Of a stretch of 7,081 nt of DNA, positions 1-5,487 are shown piece by piece. The DNA is taken from NCBI GenBank assembly GCA_934373375.1, contig CAKROP010000111.1:1-7081 (forward strand), written 5' to 3'. The notes under the pieces were generated by a model that saw only the letters and a list, made by a program, of their open reading frames with translations, did no database searches and was not told the origin of the DNA. Position numbers and translations under genes: made by a program. Position 1 is the stretch's first letter. Every line of letters begins with the position of its first letter. This stretch comes from an uncultured Anaerosacchariphilus sp. (GTDB taxonomy: Bacteria; Bacillota; Clostridia; Lachnospirales; Lachnospiraceae).

Positions 1-777
1 TTTTTTGCGCAGGTAAGCATAGATGATGAATACTGCTGCAAGAGGAAGCAGACCCGGAGCTACCATATCCAGAACATCCTGAACTACGACAGTGCTTCCA
101 CCGGAGAAGCTGAAGCTCAGCGGTGTGGACAGAGTAACGTAGCTTGCGGACAGCGCGCCCATCATGGTCAGACCGATAACATTGGCGGTAAAGATGATAT
201 TCTTCATACGTCCGCCATGAAGCAGAGATACGATGGATTTCTTACCAAGTGTGTATCCCTGATGAATCAGGTAGTAAGAAATAAGAATCGTGATCAGCGG
301 ATACAGAATCAGCGGCATAATTCCACCGAACGCAGAACCGTTGGATGCGAACGGAAGGAAGATGGAGAAGATAATCGGCATAACCGCTGCCCAGATAATA
401 GCGTCACCCATACCTGCAACCGGTCCCATCAGACCTGTCTTAATACCGGTGATGGCGTCGTCTGTGATATTCTCACCGTTGGCCTTCTGCTCCTCCATGG
501 AGATTACGATACCCTGGATAATAGCACCGAGGATACCCTCTGTGTTGAAGAATACCAGATGTCTCTTCAGAGCAGCACTCAGCTCTTCGTCAGTGTCATA
601 CAGTTTCTTCAGAACCGGGGTCATGGATGCGCAGAATACAAGGCTCTGAAGACGCTCGTAGGAGTTGGAGAGCTCTGCACCGGCATAGTAGATCCACATG
701 GACTTGGTAATATCTTTTTTCGTCAGTTTCTTAGCGGGAACTGCGGGAGTTTCCTGAGTCATCTTTGTCTCTTCCAT
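1..777 (-). CDS. PTS mannose-family transporter subunit IID (3' truncated at window edge)
   Basis: Membrane subunit IID of a mannose-family phosphotransferase permease. With IIC it forms the sugar channel through the cytoplasmic membrane, and IIB phosphorylates the sugar during uptake. The frame is open from an ATG at 777-775 to the window edge and gives 259 residues, so roughly 15-25 C-terminal residues are missing if it has the usual family length of about 270-285. Family hallmarks are FFNTEG (residues 76-81) and GLMGPVAGMGD (115-125). The N-terminal half is mostly soluble and helical, and hydrophobic segments lie at about 126-143, 151-172, 193-212 and 235-256. The start is supported by GGAGGAGG on the minus strand (788-795), which lies inside the last codons of IIC, 10 nt before the ATG. 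Only 5 nt separate it from the IIC stop, so it is the last visible gene of an A-B-C-D operon. The family is certain; the sugar is not. Confidence 0.95.
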   Translation of the reverse strand, partial: MEETKMTQETPAVPAKKLTKKDITKSMWIYYAGAELSNSYERLQSLVFCASMTPVLKKLYDTDEELSAALKRHLVFFNTEGILGAIIQGIVISMEEQKANGENITDDAITGIKTGLMGPVAGMGDAIIWAAVMPIIFSIFLPFASNGSAFGGIMPLILYPLITILISYYLIHQGYTLGKKSIVSLLHGGRMKNIIFTANVIGLTMMGALSASYVTLSTPLSFSFSGGSTVVVQDVLDMVAPGLLPLAAVFIIYAYLRKK

Positions 778-782
778 GGTAA

Positions 783-1532
783 TTAAGCCTCCTCCTCTTT
801 CATTTTGAACAGACCCATCAGCAGAGCTGCGCAGGTTGCGAAGATAGCAACTGCCATGGTTCCAAGGTTAAGATACATAACGGCGAAGAAACCGATAAGG
901 AAGAACGGAATCAGATTCTTCTTTCCGATAACAGTCAGTGTGATAGCGAAACCAAGTGCCGGCAGGATACCGCCCATGATTTCGAAAGAGTGAGACAACC
1001 AGGTCGGCAGAATCTCAATAAGCTTCTGAGCTACGGATACTCCGAAATAATCGATAATGAATACGATCGGGAAACGGATGATAAAGCCTGCGATGGACGG
1101 ATACAGGAATGCTGCACGCATGATTCCCTTTGTATCAGCCTTCTCCGCATAGCTGTCAGCCATATGTACCCAGAAAGCGTTGGTGGTTCTTCTCAGCTGG
1201 TCAACGAATACGCCGAGAACGCCGAACGGGATAGCCAGAGCAATTGCAGTCTCAGTATTCATTCCGGCAGCTACGCCAAGCGGGATGGCGATACAGCCAG
1301 CCAGAGCTGGGTCACTCGGAACATTTCCGCCCGGAGTAGAAGTAACGCCCAGATATACAAGCTGAAGACCGGCGCCGATCATCATGGACTGTGCCATTTC
1401 TCCAGTAATTAATCCGACAAATACAGCGATGGTAACGGGCTGCAGTAAAGCGGAGGACAGGGTATAGCCCAGACGCAGACGGCAGAACCAGTAGTAACAG
1501 CCCATAAAAATTGCTATTCCTAAAACACTCAT
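783..1532 (-). CDS. PTS mannose-family transporter subunit IIC
   Basis: Integral membrane subunit IIC, which forms the sugar-translocating core with IID. At 249 residues it is close to family length and looks complete. It is almost wholly hydrophobic, with segments starting at about residues 2, 32, 78, 96, 141, 183 and 206. The conserved GGN..SDPALAG stretch (68-79) corresponds to the family signature that precedes the re-entrant, substrate-binding part. The C-terminus is short and charged (KMKEEEA), and its codons supply the ribosome binding site of the next gene. The start at 1532 is preceded by AAGGAG at a normal distance, within the 38-bp gap after IIB. This is the largest gap inside the operon, and I saw no promoter or terminator in it. 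Resemblance to ManY/AgaW-type proteins places the family but does not identify the substrate. Confidence 0.96.
   Translation of the reverse strand: MSVLGIAIFMGCYYWFCRLRLGYTLSSALLQPVTIAVFVGLITGEMAQSMMIGAGLQLVYLGVTSTPGGNVPSDPALAGCIAIPLGVAAGMNTETAIALAIPFGVLGVFVDQLRRTTNAFWVHMADSYAEKADTKGIMRAAFLYPSIAGFIIRFPIVFIIDYFGVSVAQKLIEILPTWLSHSFEIMGGILPALGFAITLTVIGKKNLIPFFLIGFFAVMYLNLGTMAVAIFATCAALLMGLFKMKEEEA
788..795 (-). promoter_or_regulatory. Ribosome binding site of IID, nested in the end of IIC
   Basis: GGAGGAGG on the minus strand, lying within the codons for the Glu-Glu-Glu-Ala end of IIC, 10 nt before the IID ATG. It is the strongest Shine-Dalgarno in the operon. It may help keep IID stoichiometric with IIC. 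Confidence 0.8.
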
Positions 1533-1570
1533 AATTACACTCCTTCGTATGTGATTGAAACGTTAAAAAG

Positions 1571-2059
1571 TTATTTGTAACGCTTTAAGATATCGTCAAG
1601 CTTCATCGGAGTATCCTCCGGAATGGTCTGGAAGATAATGTCAGCTCCCTTGCCGTTCAGATACTCCAGGGTCTCCACATCCGGATCGTCCAGTGTGATA
1701 TTCTGGAACACAACCTTGCGGTTCGGTGCGCCGCCCAGTCCGCCGACCTGAATCTGCGGAACGGTAACGCCGCCGTCGTAGACCTGTTTCATGGATTTGA
1801 GATCCGGAAGCAGCAGAAGAACCTTTCCGGCGCCGAACTGATCTTCGTTCCAATGCTTGATGGTATCCTCAATACCGTAGCACTCTACCTTAACTCCTGC
1901 GGGAGCGGAAAGCAGATAAATCTGAAGCATGAATTCATCAGCTGCCAGCTCGTCGCTTACTACAACGATTTTGTTGGCGGAGGACTGATTAACCCATTTT
2001 GTCATAACCTGTCCGTGAATCAGACGGCTGTCTATTCTGCATAATACAATGTCTGCCAT
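1571..2059 (-). CDS. PTS mannose-family subunit IIB
   Basis: Cytoplasmic phosphocarrier that takes the phosphate from IIA and gives it to the sugar bound in IIC/IID. It has 162 residues, the normal length for a free-standing IIB domain. The N-terminus has the family motif RIDSRLIHGQV (residues 8-18), and His15 is the expected phosphorylation site. Further family features are VVVSDELAAD (32-41), the APAGVK stretch (52-57) and the glycine-rich QVGGLGGAP (104-112) near the active site. It is not fused to IIA, unlike E. coli ManX. Only two bases separate it from the IIA stop. Its Shine-Dalgarno AAGGAG (minus strand, 2068-2073) lies within the final IIA codons, so its translation is probably coupled to that of IIA. 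Confidence 0.97.
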   Translation of the reverse strand: MADIVLCRIDSRLIHGQVMTKWVNQSSANKIVVVSDELAADEFMLQIYLLSAPAGVKVECYGIEDTIKHWNEDQFGAGKVLLLLPDLKSMKQVYDGGVTVPQIQVGGLGGAPNRKVVFQNITLDDPDVETLEYLNGKGADIIFQTIPEDTPMKLDDILKRYK

Positions 2060-2061
2060 AA

Positions 2062-2478
2062 TTATCTCTCCTTTTTCAGTGATTGTTCTACTTCTTCAAT
2101 AACATCTTTTACGGCATCTTTTCCAGACTGCAGTACTGCGTCACAGTTTACTGTGCCGGTAAAAGTGATTTGTGAGCACGCTTCCAGAAGCATGGGGGCA
2201 TTCAGACCGGAATATACTTTGATATGAAAATCGTGGCCCAGCTTAGCGCCCACATTGGTGGTCGTTCCGCCGAATACATCGGTGAGAATGATGGAGCCTT
2301 CCGGCAGTTTTTCCACTTCTGCTTTGACTTTTCCCAGGTATTCGGGCAGTGTCATTTCGGGAAGCAGGGGAACTTCGCTTACGAAGTCTACAGCGCCGAG
2401 AATCATCCGGACGCCCTTTACCAGTGACATGCCCCAACCACCATGCGTCAGCAGTAAAATCTGAGGTTTGTTATCCAC
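2062..2478 (-). CDS. PTS mannose-family subunit IIA (GTG start)
   Basis: Cytoplasmic phosphocarrier that receives phosphate from HPr and passes it to IIB. It has 138 residues, the usual length of a single EIIA-Man domain. LLLTHGGWG (8-16) carries the presumed phospho-acceptor His12. TDVFGGTTTN (66-75) is the second family motif, whose Asp67 pairs with the active-site histidine in studied homologues. The start codon is GTG (2478-2476). It is chosen because AAAGGAG lies 8 nt upstream and because the motif spacing from the N-terminus fits the family. It is the first gene of the operon, and the predicted promoter gives a leader of about 55 nt. Controlled probably by the divergent RpiR-type regulator through the repeats at 2541-2617. 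Confidence 0.96.
   Translation of the reverse strand: MDNKPQILLLTHGGWGMSLVKGVRMILGAVDFVSEVPLLPEMTLPEYLGKVKAEVEKLPEGSIILTDVFGGTTTNVGAKLGHDFHIKVYSGLNAPMLLEACSQITFTGTVNCDAVLQSGKDAVKDVIEEVEQSLKKER
2068..2073 (-). promoter_or_regulatory. Ribosome binding site of IIB, nested in the end of IIA
   Basis: AAGGAG on the minus strand, read in IIA as part of its Lys-Glu-Arg C-terminus, 8 nt before the IIB ATG. Translating ribosomes finishing IIA pass over it, which is the usual arrangement for translational coupling. Confidence 0.8.
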
Positions 2479-2486
2479 TTTCGTAA

Positions 2487-2493
2487 CTCCTTT
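2487..2493 (-). promoter_or_regulatory. Ribosome binding site of PTS subunit IIA
   Basis: On the minus strand this reads AAAGGAG, 8 nt before the GTG. It decides the start, because there is no in-frame ATG at a suitable distance from a purine-rich stretch. Confidence 0.85.
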
Positions 2494-2511
2494 ACTTAGT
2501 ATTACAAGTGT

Positions 2512-2525
2512 GAAATGGCCATTTC
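2512..2525. repeat. Perfect 14-bp palindrome in the PTS leader
   Basis: GAAATGGCCATTTC is its own reverse complement, with two 7-bp arms and no spacer. It lies between the predicted PTS transcription start (about 2533) and the IIA ribosome binding site. Having no loop, it suits a dimeric DNA-binding protein better than an RNA hairpin. It differs from the TGTAG-N4-CTACA repeats, and its GGCC centre and arm spacing do not match a CcpA cre site. The palindrome is directly visible; any role is inferred. Confidence 0.5.
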
Positions 2526-2539
2526 CGTATTGCAGTTGA

Positions 2540-2568
2540 ATTGTAGCACACTACAAAACAAAATTCAA
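2540..2568 (-). promoter_or_regulatory. Sigma-A promoter of the PTS operon
   Basis: On the minus strand there is TTGAAT (-35, positions 2568-2563), a 17-bp spacer, and TACAAT (-10, positions 2545-2540). Each box differs from consensus by one or two bases. Initiation is expected near 2533, giving a leader of about 55 nt. An inverted repeat overlaps the -10 box and the end of the spacer, so a protein bound there would block RNA polymerase. No sigma-54 -24/-12 element was found, although many mannose-family PTS operons in Firmicutes use one. Confidence 0.75.
2541..2556. promoter_or_regulatory. Operator 1: TTGTAG-CACA-CTACAA inverted repeat
   Basis: Perfect 6-bp arms around a 4-bp centre. It overlaps the -10 box of the PTS promoter. 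The core TGTAG-N4-CTACA occurs again at 2604-2617. Two copies of one dyad in a short divergent control region next to an RpiR-family gene make this the likely binding site of that regulator. RpiR-family members such as HexR are known to bind TGTA...TACA dyads. The position predicts repression. Confidence 0.7.
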
Positions 2569-2571
2569 TAT

Positions 2572-2585
2572 GGTAGTAAAACTTT
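2572..2585. promoter_or_regulatory. Possible degenerate operator half-site
   Basis: GTAGTAAA at 2573-2580 matches eight consecutive bases of operator 2 read on the opposite strand, but the other arm is not conserved. Its inferred centre is 30 bp from that of operator 1 and 32 bp from that of operator 2, about three helical turns each. It could be a weak third site or chance in AT-rich DNA. Confidence 0.3.
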
Positions 2586-2603
2586 GTATAAATCGACGAA
2601 CAA

Positions 2604-2617
2604 TGTAGTTTACTACA
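2604..2617. promoter_or_regulatory. Operator 2: TGTAGT-TT-ACTACA inverted repeat
   Basis: Perfect 6-bp arms around TT, sharing the core TGTAG-N4-CTACA with operator 1. Its centre is 62 bp from that of operator 1, close to six helical turns, so two bound dimers would lie on the same face of the DNA. It is upstream of the PTS -35 box, at about -77, and also upstream of the regulator promoter. DNA looping, cooperative repression or autoregulation are all possible. Confidence 0.65.
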
Positions 2618-2671
2618 AAAAATTGGAAAATGGATCCAGAAGGAAATATAAAAGGGGAATACAGGAATACT

Positions 2672-2700
2672 TTGAAAAAATGCGGCGTTTATGATATGCT
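2672..2700 (+). promoter_or_regulatory. Promoter of the RpiR-family regulator
   Basis: TTGAAA (2672-2677), a 17-bp spacer and TATGCT (2695-2700), preceded by the extended -10 dinucleotide TG at 2692-2693. Transcription would start near 2707, about 40 nt before the ATG. A weaker alternative is TATAAA at 2587-2592 with a poor -35 seventeen bases upstream. It would place operator 2 just after its start and would give autoregulation. Confidence 0.6.
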
Positions 2701-2745
2701 AAAAAGAAAATGTGTTTTTTTGAAAAATGAAGGAGCAGAAAAAGG

Positions 2746-3588
2746 ATGAAAGAGCGGAAAAACGGGCTTTTTTCCGTCATGTCGCGGATTGAAGGAATGT
2801 CGAACCAGTTTACAAAAACAGACTGGAAAATCGTTCAATATATGAAGGAAAACATGCAGGAATTTGTCTCCTGCAGCGCTCAGGATCTGGCGACCCAGAT
2901 TGGAGTGTCTGACGCCAGTGTTATACGATTTGCACAAAAAGTGGGATTTTCGGGATTGAATGAATTTCGCTACATTTTGCAAAGCGAGCTGGAGCGGGAG
3001 AACACAATTATCAATCAGAATTCCTATACATCCCTGATGCATGATTACAATACCCTGACGGAGACGCTTTTTAAATTTACGAAGCCAGAGTATGTGGACT
3101 TGCTGCGGAAAAAAATGTTGAAGGCCAGACGGATTTTTATTGCCGGAATGGATCTGAATAAGAATATTGCCGAGATGGCGGGGCATAAATTTATGCTTCT
3201 TGGGCTGGATGTGCGGGTGATCACCACCTATGATACGCTGAAGCTGTTCGCGAATCTGGCGACGAAGGACGACCTGTTTATCGTTATTACCCTGTCGGGC
3301 GCTCACCAGATACTGGCGGACGCGCTGGGACGAATCGTGCAGAACGAAAGTTATATTGTAGTGATTTCCAATTACGAGAGATCTTTGTGTTCGGCTTATG
3401 CGGATCTGACCTTCCTGATTCCGAAGACGAATCTGTTGGAAAACCGCGATACGATTACACGGGAAATATATATCCTGATGCTGTTTGATATTATTTTCCT
3501 GAATCTGCTGGAGGAGGATGAGAAGTCCTATGAGGCCTTTCAGAGGATTGCGCCGTTTTCCAGTTGGAATCAGAAGGACAATGATTAA
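2746..3588 (+). CDS. RpiR/MurR-family transcriptional regulator (HTH plus SIS domain)
   Basis: Cytoplasmic DNA-binding regulator of 280 residues, normal for the family. The N-terminal RpiR-type helix-turn-helix spans about residues 12-85. Its recognition part is AQDLATQIGVSDASVIRFAQ (45-64), followed by the typical VGFSGLNEFR (67-76). The SIS phosphosugar-binding domain covers about 120-255 and keeps the second-loop IVITLSG (179-185). The first loop reads GMDLN (134-138), where the family usually has a G-x-G/S-x-S type turn, so ligand contacts may differ. The ATG is preceded by AAGGAG at 10 nt. The next in-frame Met (residue 12) has no ribosome binding site and would cut into the HTH. It is transcribed divergently from the PTS operon, with paired inverted repeats between them, so it most likely senses the sugar-phosphate made by that PTS. 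Family certain; ligand and sign of control inferred. Confidence 0.93.
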   Translation: MKERKNGLFSVMSRIEGMSNQFTKTDWKIVQYMKENMQEFVSCSAQDLATQIGVSDASVIRFAQKVGFSGLNEFRYILQSELERENTIINQNSYTSLMHDYNTLTETLFKFTKPEYVDLLRKKMLKARRIFIAGMDLNKNIAEMAGHKFMLLGLDVRVITTYDTLKLFANLATKDDLFIVITLSGAHQILADALGRIVQNESYIVVISNYERSLCSAYADLTFLIPKTNLLENRDTITREIYILMLFDIIFLNLLEEDEKSYEAFQRIAPFSSWNQKDND

Positions 3589-3629
3589 GAGATACAGGGA
3601 TTAAAATATAGAAAGAAAAGAGATATAAC

Positions 3630-4403
3630 ATGATATTTGAGAGTCACGCTCATTATGACGATGAGGCCTTTGACACAGACCGGGAAGAGATTCTGACCCA
3701 GTGTCAGAGGGATGGAATCGAATATATTGTAAATGTAAGCGCAAGTCTCACGACGGTTAAGAGCACCCTGGCGCTGGCGGAGCGGTATCCGTTCATGTAC
3801 GCGGCGGTGGGCGTTCACCCGGACGAGGTGGGCCAGCTGAATGAGGAAAATTTCGCCTGGATGGAGGAGCAGTGCCGGAATCCGAAGACCGTGGCGGTGG
3901 GCGAGATTGGCCTGGATTATTACTGGGATAAGGAAAATCATGAGCTGCAGAAGAAGTGGTTCCGGGCGCAGATGGAGCTTGCGAAGAAGATGGGGCTTCC
4001 CATGATTGTACACAGCCGGGAGGCGGCTGCGGATACGCTGGAGGAGATTCAGAAGGCGCAGGATGAGCGGCTGCGGGGCGTGATTCACTGCTTTTCCTAT
4101 TCGCCGGAGATGGCGGAGGAATATCTGAAGATGGGATATTATATCGGCGTTGGCGGCGTAGTGACCTTCAAGAATGCGAAGAAGCTGAAAGAGGTAGTGA
4201 AGATGCTGCCCCTGGATAGGCTCCTGTTGGAGACCGACTGTCCCTACCTGGCGCCGGAGCCAAACCGGGGAAAACGGAATTCGTCGCTGAATCTGCCGTT
4301 TGTGGCGGCGGCCATCGGGGAACTGAAGGGCGTGGACGCGGACGAAGTAGTTCGGGTAACAAATCAGAACGCGAAGAAAATGTATTTTGAAGGCAGGATT
4401 TAA
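3630..4403 (+). CDS. tatD: TatD-family metal-dependent hydrolase (DNase)
   Basis: Amidohydrolase-superfamily TIM-barrel enzyme of the TatD family. Characterised members have metal-dependent 3'-5' exonuclease or DNase activity linked to DNA repair and turnover. It has 257 residues, full family length. All expected metal ligands are present: H6 and H8 (HAH), E92 in GEIGLDYY (91-98), H128 (IVHSR), H153 (IHCFS) and D203 in ETDCPYLAP (201-209). GVHP (61-64) is another hallmark. The start is set by the HxH motif close to the N-terminus. The ribosome binding region is only purine-rich (around 3617-3623) and lacks GGAGG, so initiation may be modest. It begins 41 bp after the regulator with no visible terminator. 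In many Firmicutes tatD lies just upstream of rnmV and ksgA; here ksgA follows directly. The exact biological substrate is not known from sequence. Confidence 0.95.
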   Translation: MIFESHAHYDDEAFDTDREEILTQCQRDGIEYIVNVSASLTTVKSTLALAERYPFMYAAVGVHPDEVGQLNEENFAWMEEQCRNPKTVAVGEIGLDYYWDKENHELQKKWFRAQMELAKKMGLPMIVHSREAAADTLEEIQKAQDERLRGVIHCFSYSPEMAEEYLKMGYYIGVGGVVTFKNAKKLKEVVKMLPLDRLLLETDCPYLAPEPNRGKRNSSLNLPFVAAAIGELKGVDADEVVRVTNQNAKKMYFEGRI

Positions 4404-4475
4404 AATACAGATAGAAAATACAATAAAAGCTGATAAAAATCGACTTTGTGAAACAGTTTATTTGAGGAGAATCAT

Positions 4476-5363
4476 ATGAGCAGACCTGTTCCCACATTGG
4501 GAAACCCAAAGAATACCATCGAAATTTTAAATAAATACAAATTCGTCTTCCAGAAAAAATTCGGTCAGAACTTCCTGATAGACGAGCACGTGCTGGGCAA
4601 AATTATCCGCTCCGCGGAGATCACCGAGGACGATTTCGTCGTGGAGATCGGCCCGGGTATCGGTACCCTGACCCAGTATCTGGCGGCGTCCGCCAGAGAG
4701 GTGGCGGCCATCGAGATCGACGACGCGCTGATTCCGATTCTGGAGGACACCTTAAGCGCCTATGACAATGTGACGGTCATCCACGAGGATGTGCTGAAAG
4801 TAGAATTATGTAAACTGGCAGAGGAGAAGAACGGCGGAAAGCCCATCAAGGTGGTGGCGAATCTGCCCTATTATATCACGACGCCGATTATCATGGGTCT
4901 TTTTGAAAATCATGTGCCGGTGGAGAGCATCACCATCATGGTACAGAAGGAAGTGGCAGACCGGATGAAGACCGGCCCGGGCTCCAAGGATTACGGCGCG
5001 CTGTCCCTGGCGGTGCAATATTACGCGAAGCCGGAGCTGGTGGCCAATGTGCCGCCCAACTGCTTTATGCCAAGACCCCGGGTGGGCTCGGCGGTAATTC
5101 GTCTGACCCGTCATACGGAGGCCCCGGTGGAGGCGGAGGACGAGAAGCTGATGTTCCAGATGATCCGCGCCTCCTTCAACCAGCGCAGAAAGACCCTGGT
5201 CAATGGCCTCGGCAATGCGCCGGAGCTGCATATCCCGAAGGAAATGACCACAGAGGTATTGGACGAGATGGGCTTAAGTGCCAGCGTGCGCGGCGAGGCG
5301 CTGACATTGGCACAGTTTGCGGAGCTTTCCAACCGCATTTGGGAGAAGCGGATGCAGAAGTAA
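4476..5363 (+). CDS. ksgA: 16S rRNA (adenine(1518)-N6/adenine(1519)-N6)-dimethyltransferase
   Basis: KsgA/RsmA transfers four methyl groups from S-adenosylmethionine to two adjacent adenines in the 3' terminal hairpin of 16S rRNA, a late check in small-subunit assembly. It has 295 residues, typical for Firmicutes. FGQNFL (29-34) is the conserved N-terminal motif. VEIGPGIGTLT (56-66) is the SAM-binding motif I, E80 in AIEID ends strand 2, and D105 follows in motif III. NLPYYITTP (129-137) is the catalytic motif IV. SFNQRRKTL (233-241) belongs to the C-terminal helical domain. The start has a strong GAGGAGA at 4464-4470, 6 nt before the ATG. It follows tatD by 72 bp. An Erm-type methyltransferase is excluded by the KsgA-specific N- and C-terminal motifs and by the context. 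Confidence 0.97.
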   Translation: MSRPVPTLGNPKNTIEILNKYKFVFQKKFGQNFLIDEHVLGKIIRSAEITEDDFVVEIGPGIGTLTQYLAASAREVAAIEIDDALIPILEDTLSAYDNVTVIHEDVLKVELCKLAEEKNGGKPIKVVANLPYYITTPIIMGLFENHVPVESITIMVQKEVADRMKTGPGSKDYGALSLAVQYYAKPELVANVPPNCFMPRPRVGSAVIRLTRHTEAPVEAEDEKLMFQMIRASFNQRRKTLVNGLGNAPELHIPKEMTTEVLDEMGLSASVRGEALTLAQFAELSNRIWEKRMQK

Positions 5364-5426
5364 AAAACTGGGAGAATCAGAAGCAGACAGCGAAAATTTT
5401 CAGGAATGAAACAGATAGGACAGGCA

Positions 5427-5438
5427 TAGAATATTCTA
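5427..5438. repeat. 12-bp perfect palindrome between ksgA and the DUF6128-like gene
   Basis: TAGAATATTCTA, followed by a weak GAAAAG-ACTA-CTTTTC inverted repeat at 5449-5464. Both lie in the 124-bp gap after ksgA. They are too AT-rich, and lack the GC stem and T-run needed, for an intrinsic terminator. No well-spaced -35/-10 pair was found with them. They may mark a regulatory or promoter region of the next gene, or be chance. Confidence 0.3.
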
Positions 5439-5487
5439 GCAAACGGTAGAAAAGACTACTTTTCACAAGGAAAAAGGGAGGGATTCT

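Noticed and set aside
217..786. Long plus-strand open frame (189 codons) opposite PTS IID
   Set aside because: It lies wholly antisense to a clearly conserved IID gene, its translation is rich in Cys, His and Asn with no domain, and it has no ribosome binding site.
1552..1590. CcpA cre-like sequences around the IIB-IIC gap (TGAAACGTTAAAA and TGTAACGCTTTAA)
   Set aside because: The central CG is one base out of register with the cre consensus and the right arms do not match.
2512..2525. Leader palindrome as a CcpA cre site
   Set aside because: The centre is GGCC without CG, and the GAAA/TTTC arms are 6 bp apart instead of 4.
2500..2525. Sigma-54 promoter (GG-N10-GC) for the PTS operon
   Set aside because: The only nearby GG-N10 pair ends in CT, not GC, the TGGCAC element is poor, and no LevR-type activator gene is present.
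2689..3306. Minus-strand open frame (205 codons) opposite the RpiR-family gene
   Set aside because: Shadow of the regulator's coding frame. The product has no recognisable domain, and the frame would run across the regulator promoter.
3354..3364. TTGTAGTG half-site inside the regulator gene
   Set aside because: A single arm with no inverted partner, within coding sequence; expected by chance.
3585..4088. Minus-strand open frame (167 codons) opposite tatD
   Set aside because: Antisense to a gene with every TatD metal ligand in place; Leu/Arg-rich shadow product with no motif.
5446..5459. GTAG-AAAAGA-CTAC as a further copy of the PTS operator
   Set aside because: The spacer is 6 bp instead of 4, the flanking bases do not match, and it lies far from any sugar gene.
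5449..5464. Intrinsic terminator after ksgA
   Set aside because: The stem is A/T-rich with only one G-C pair at each end, and it is not followed by a T-run.
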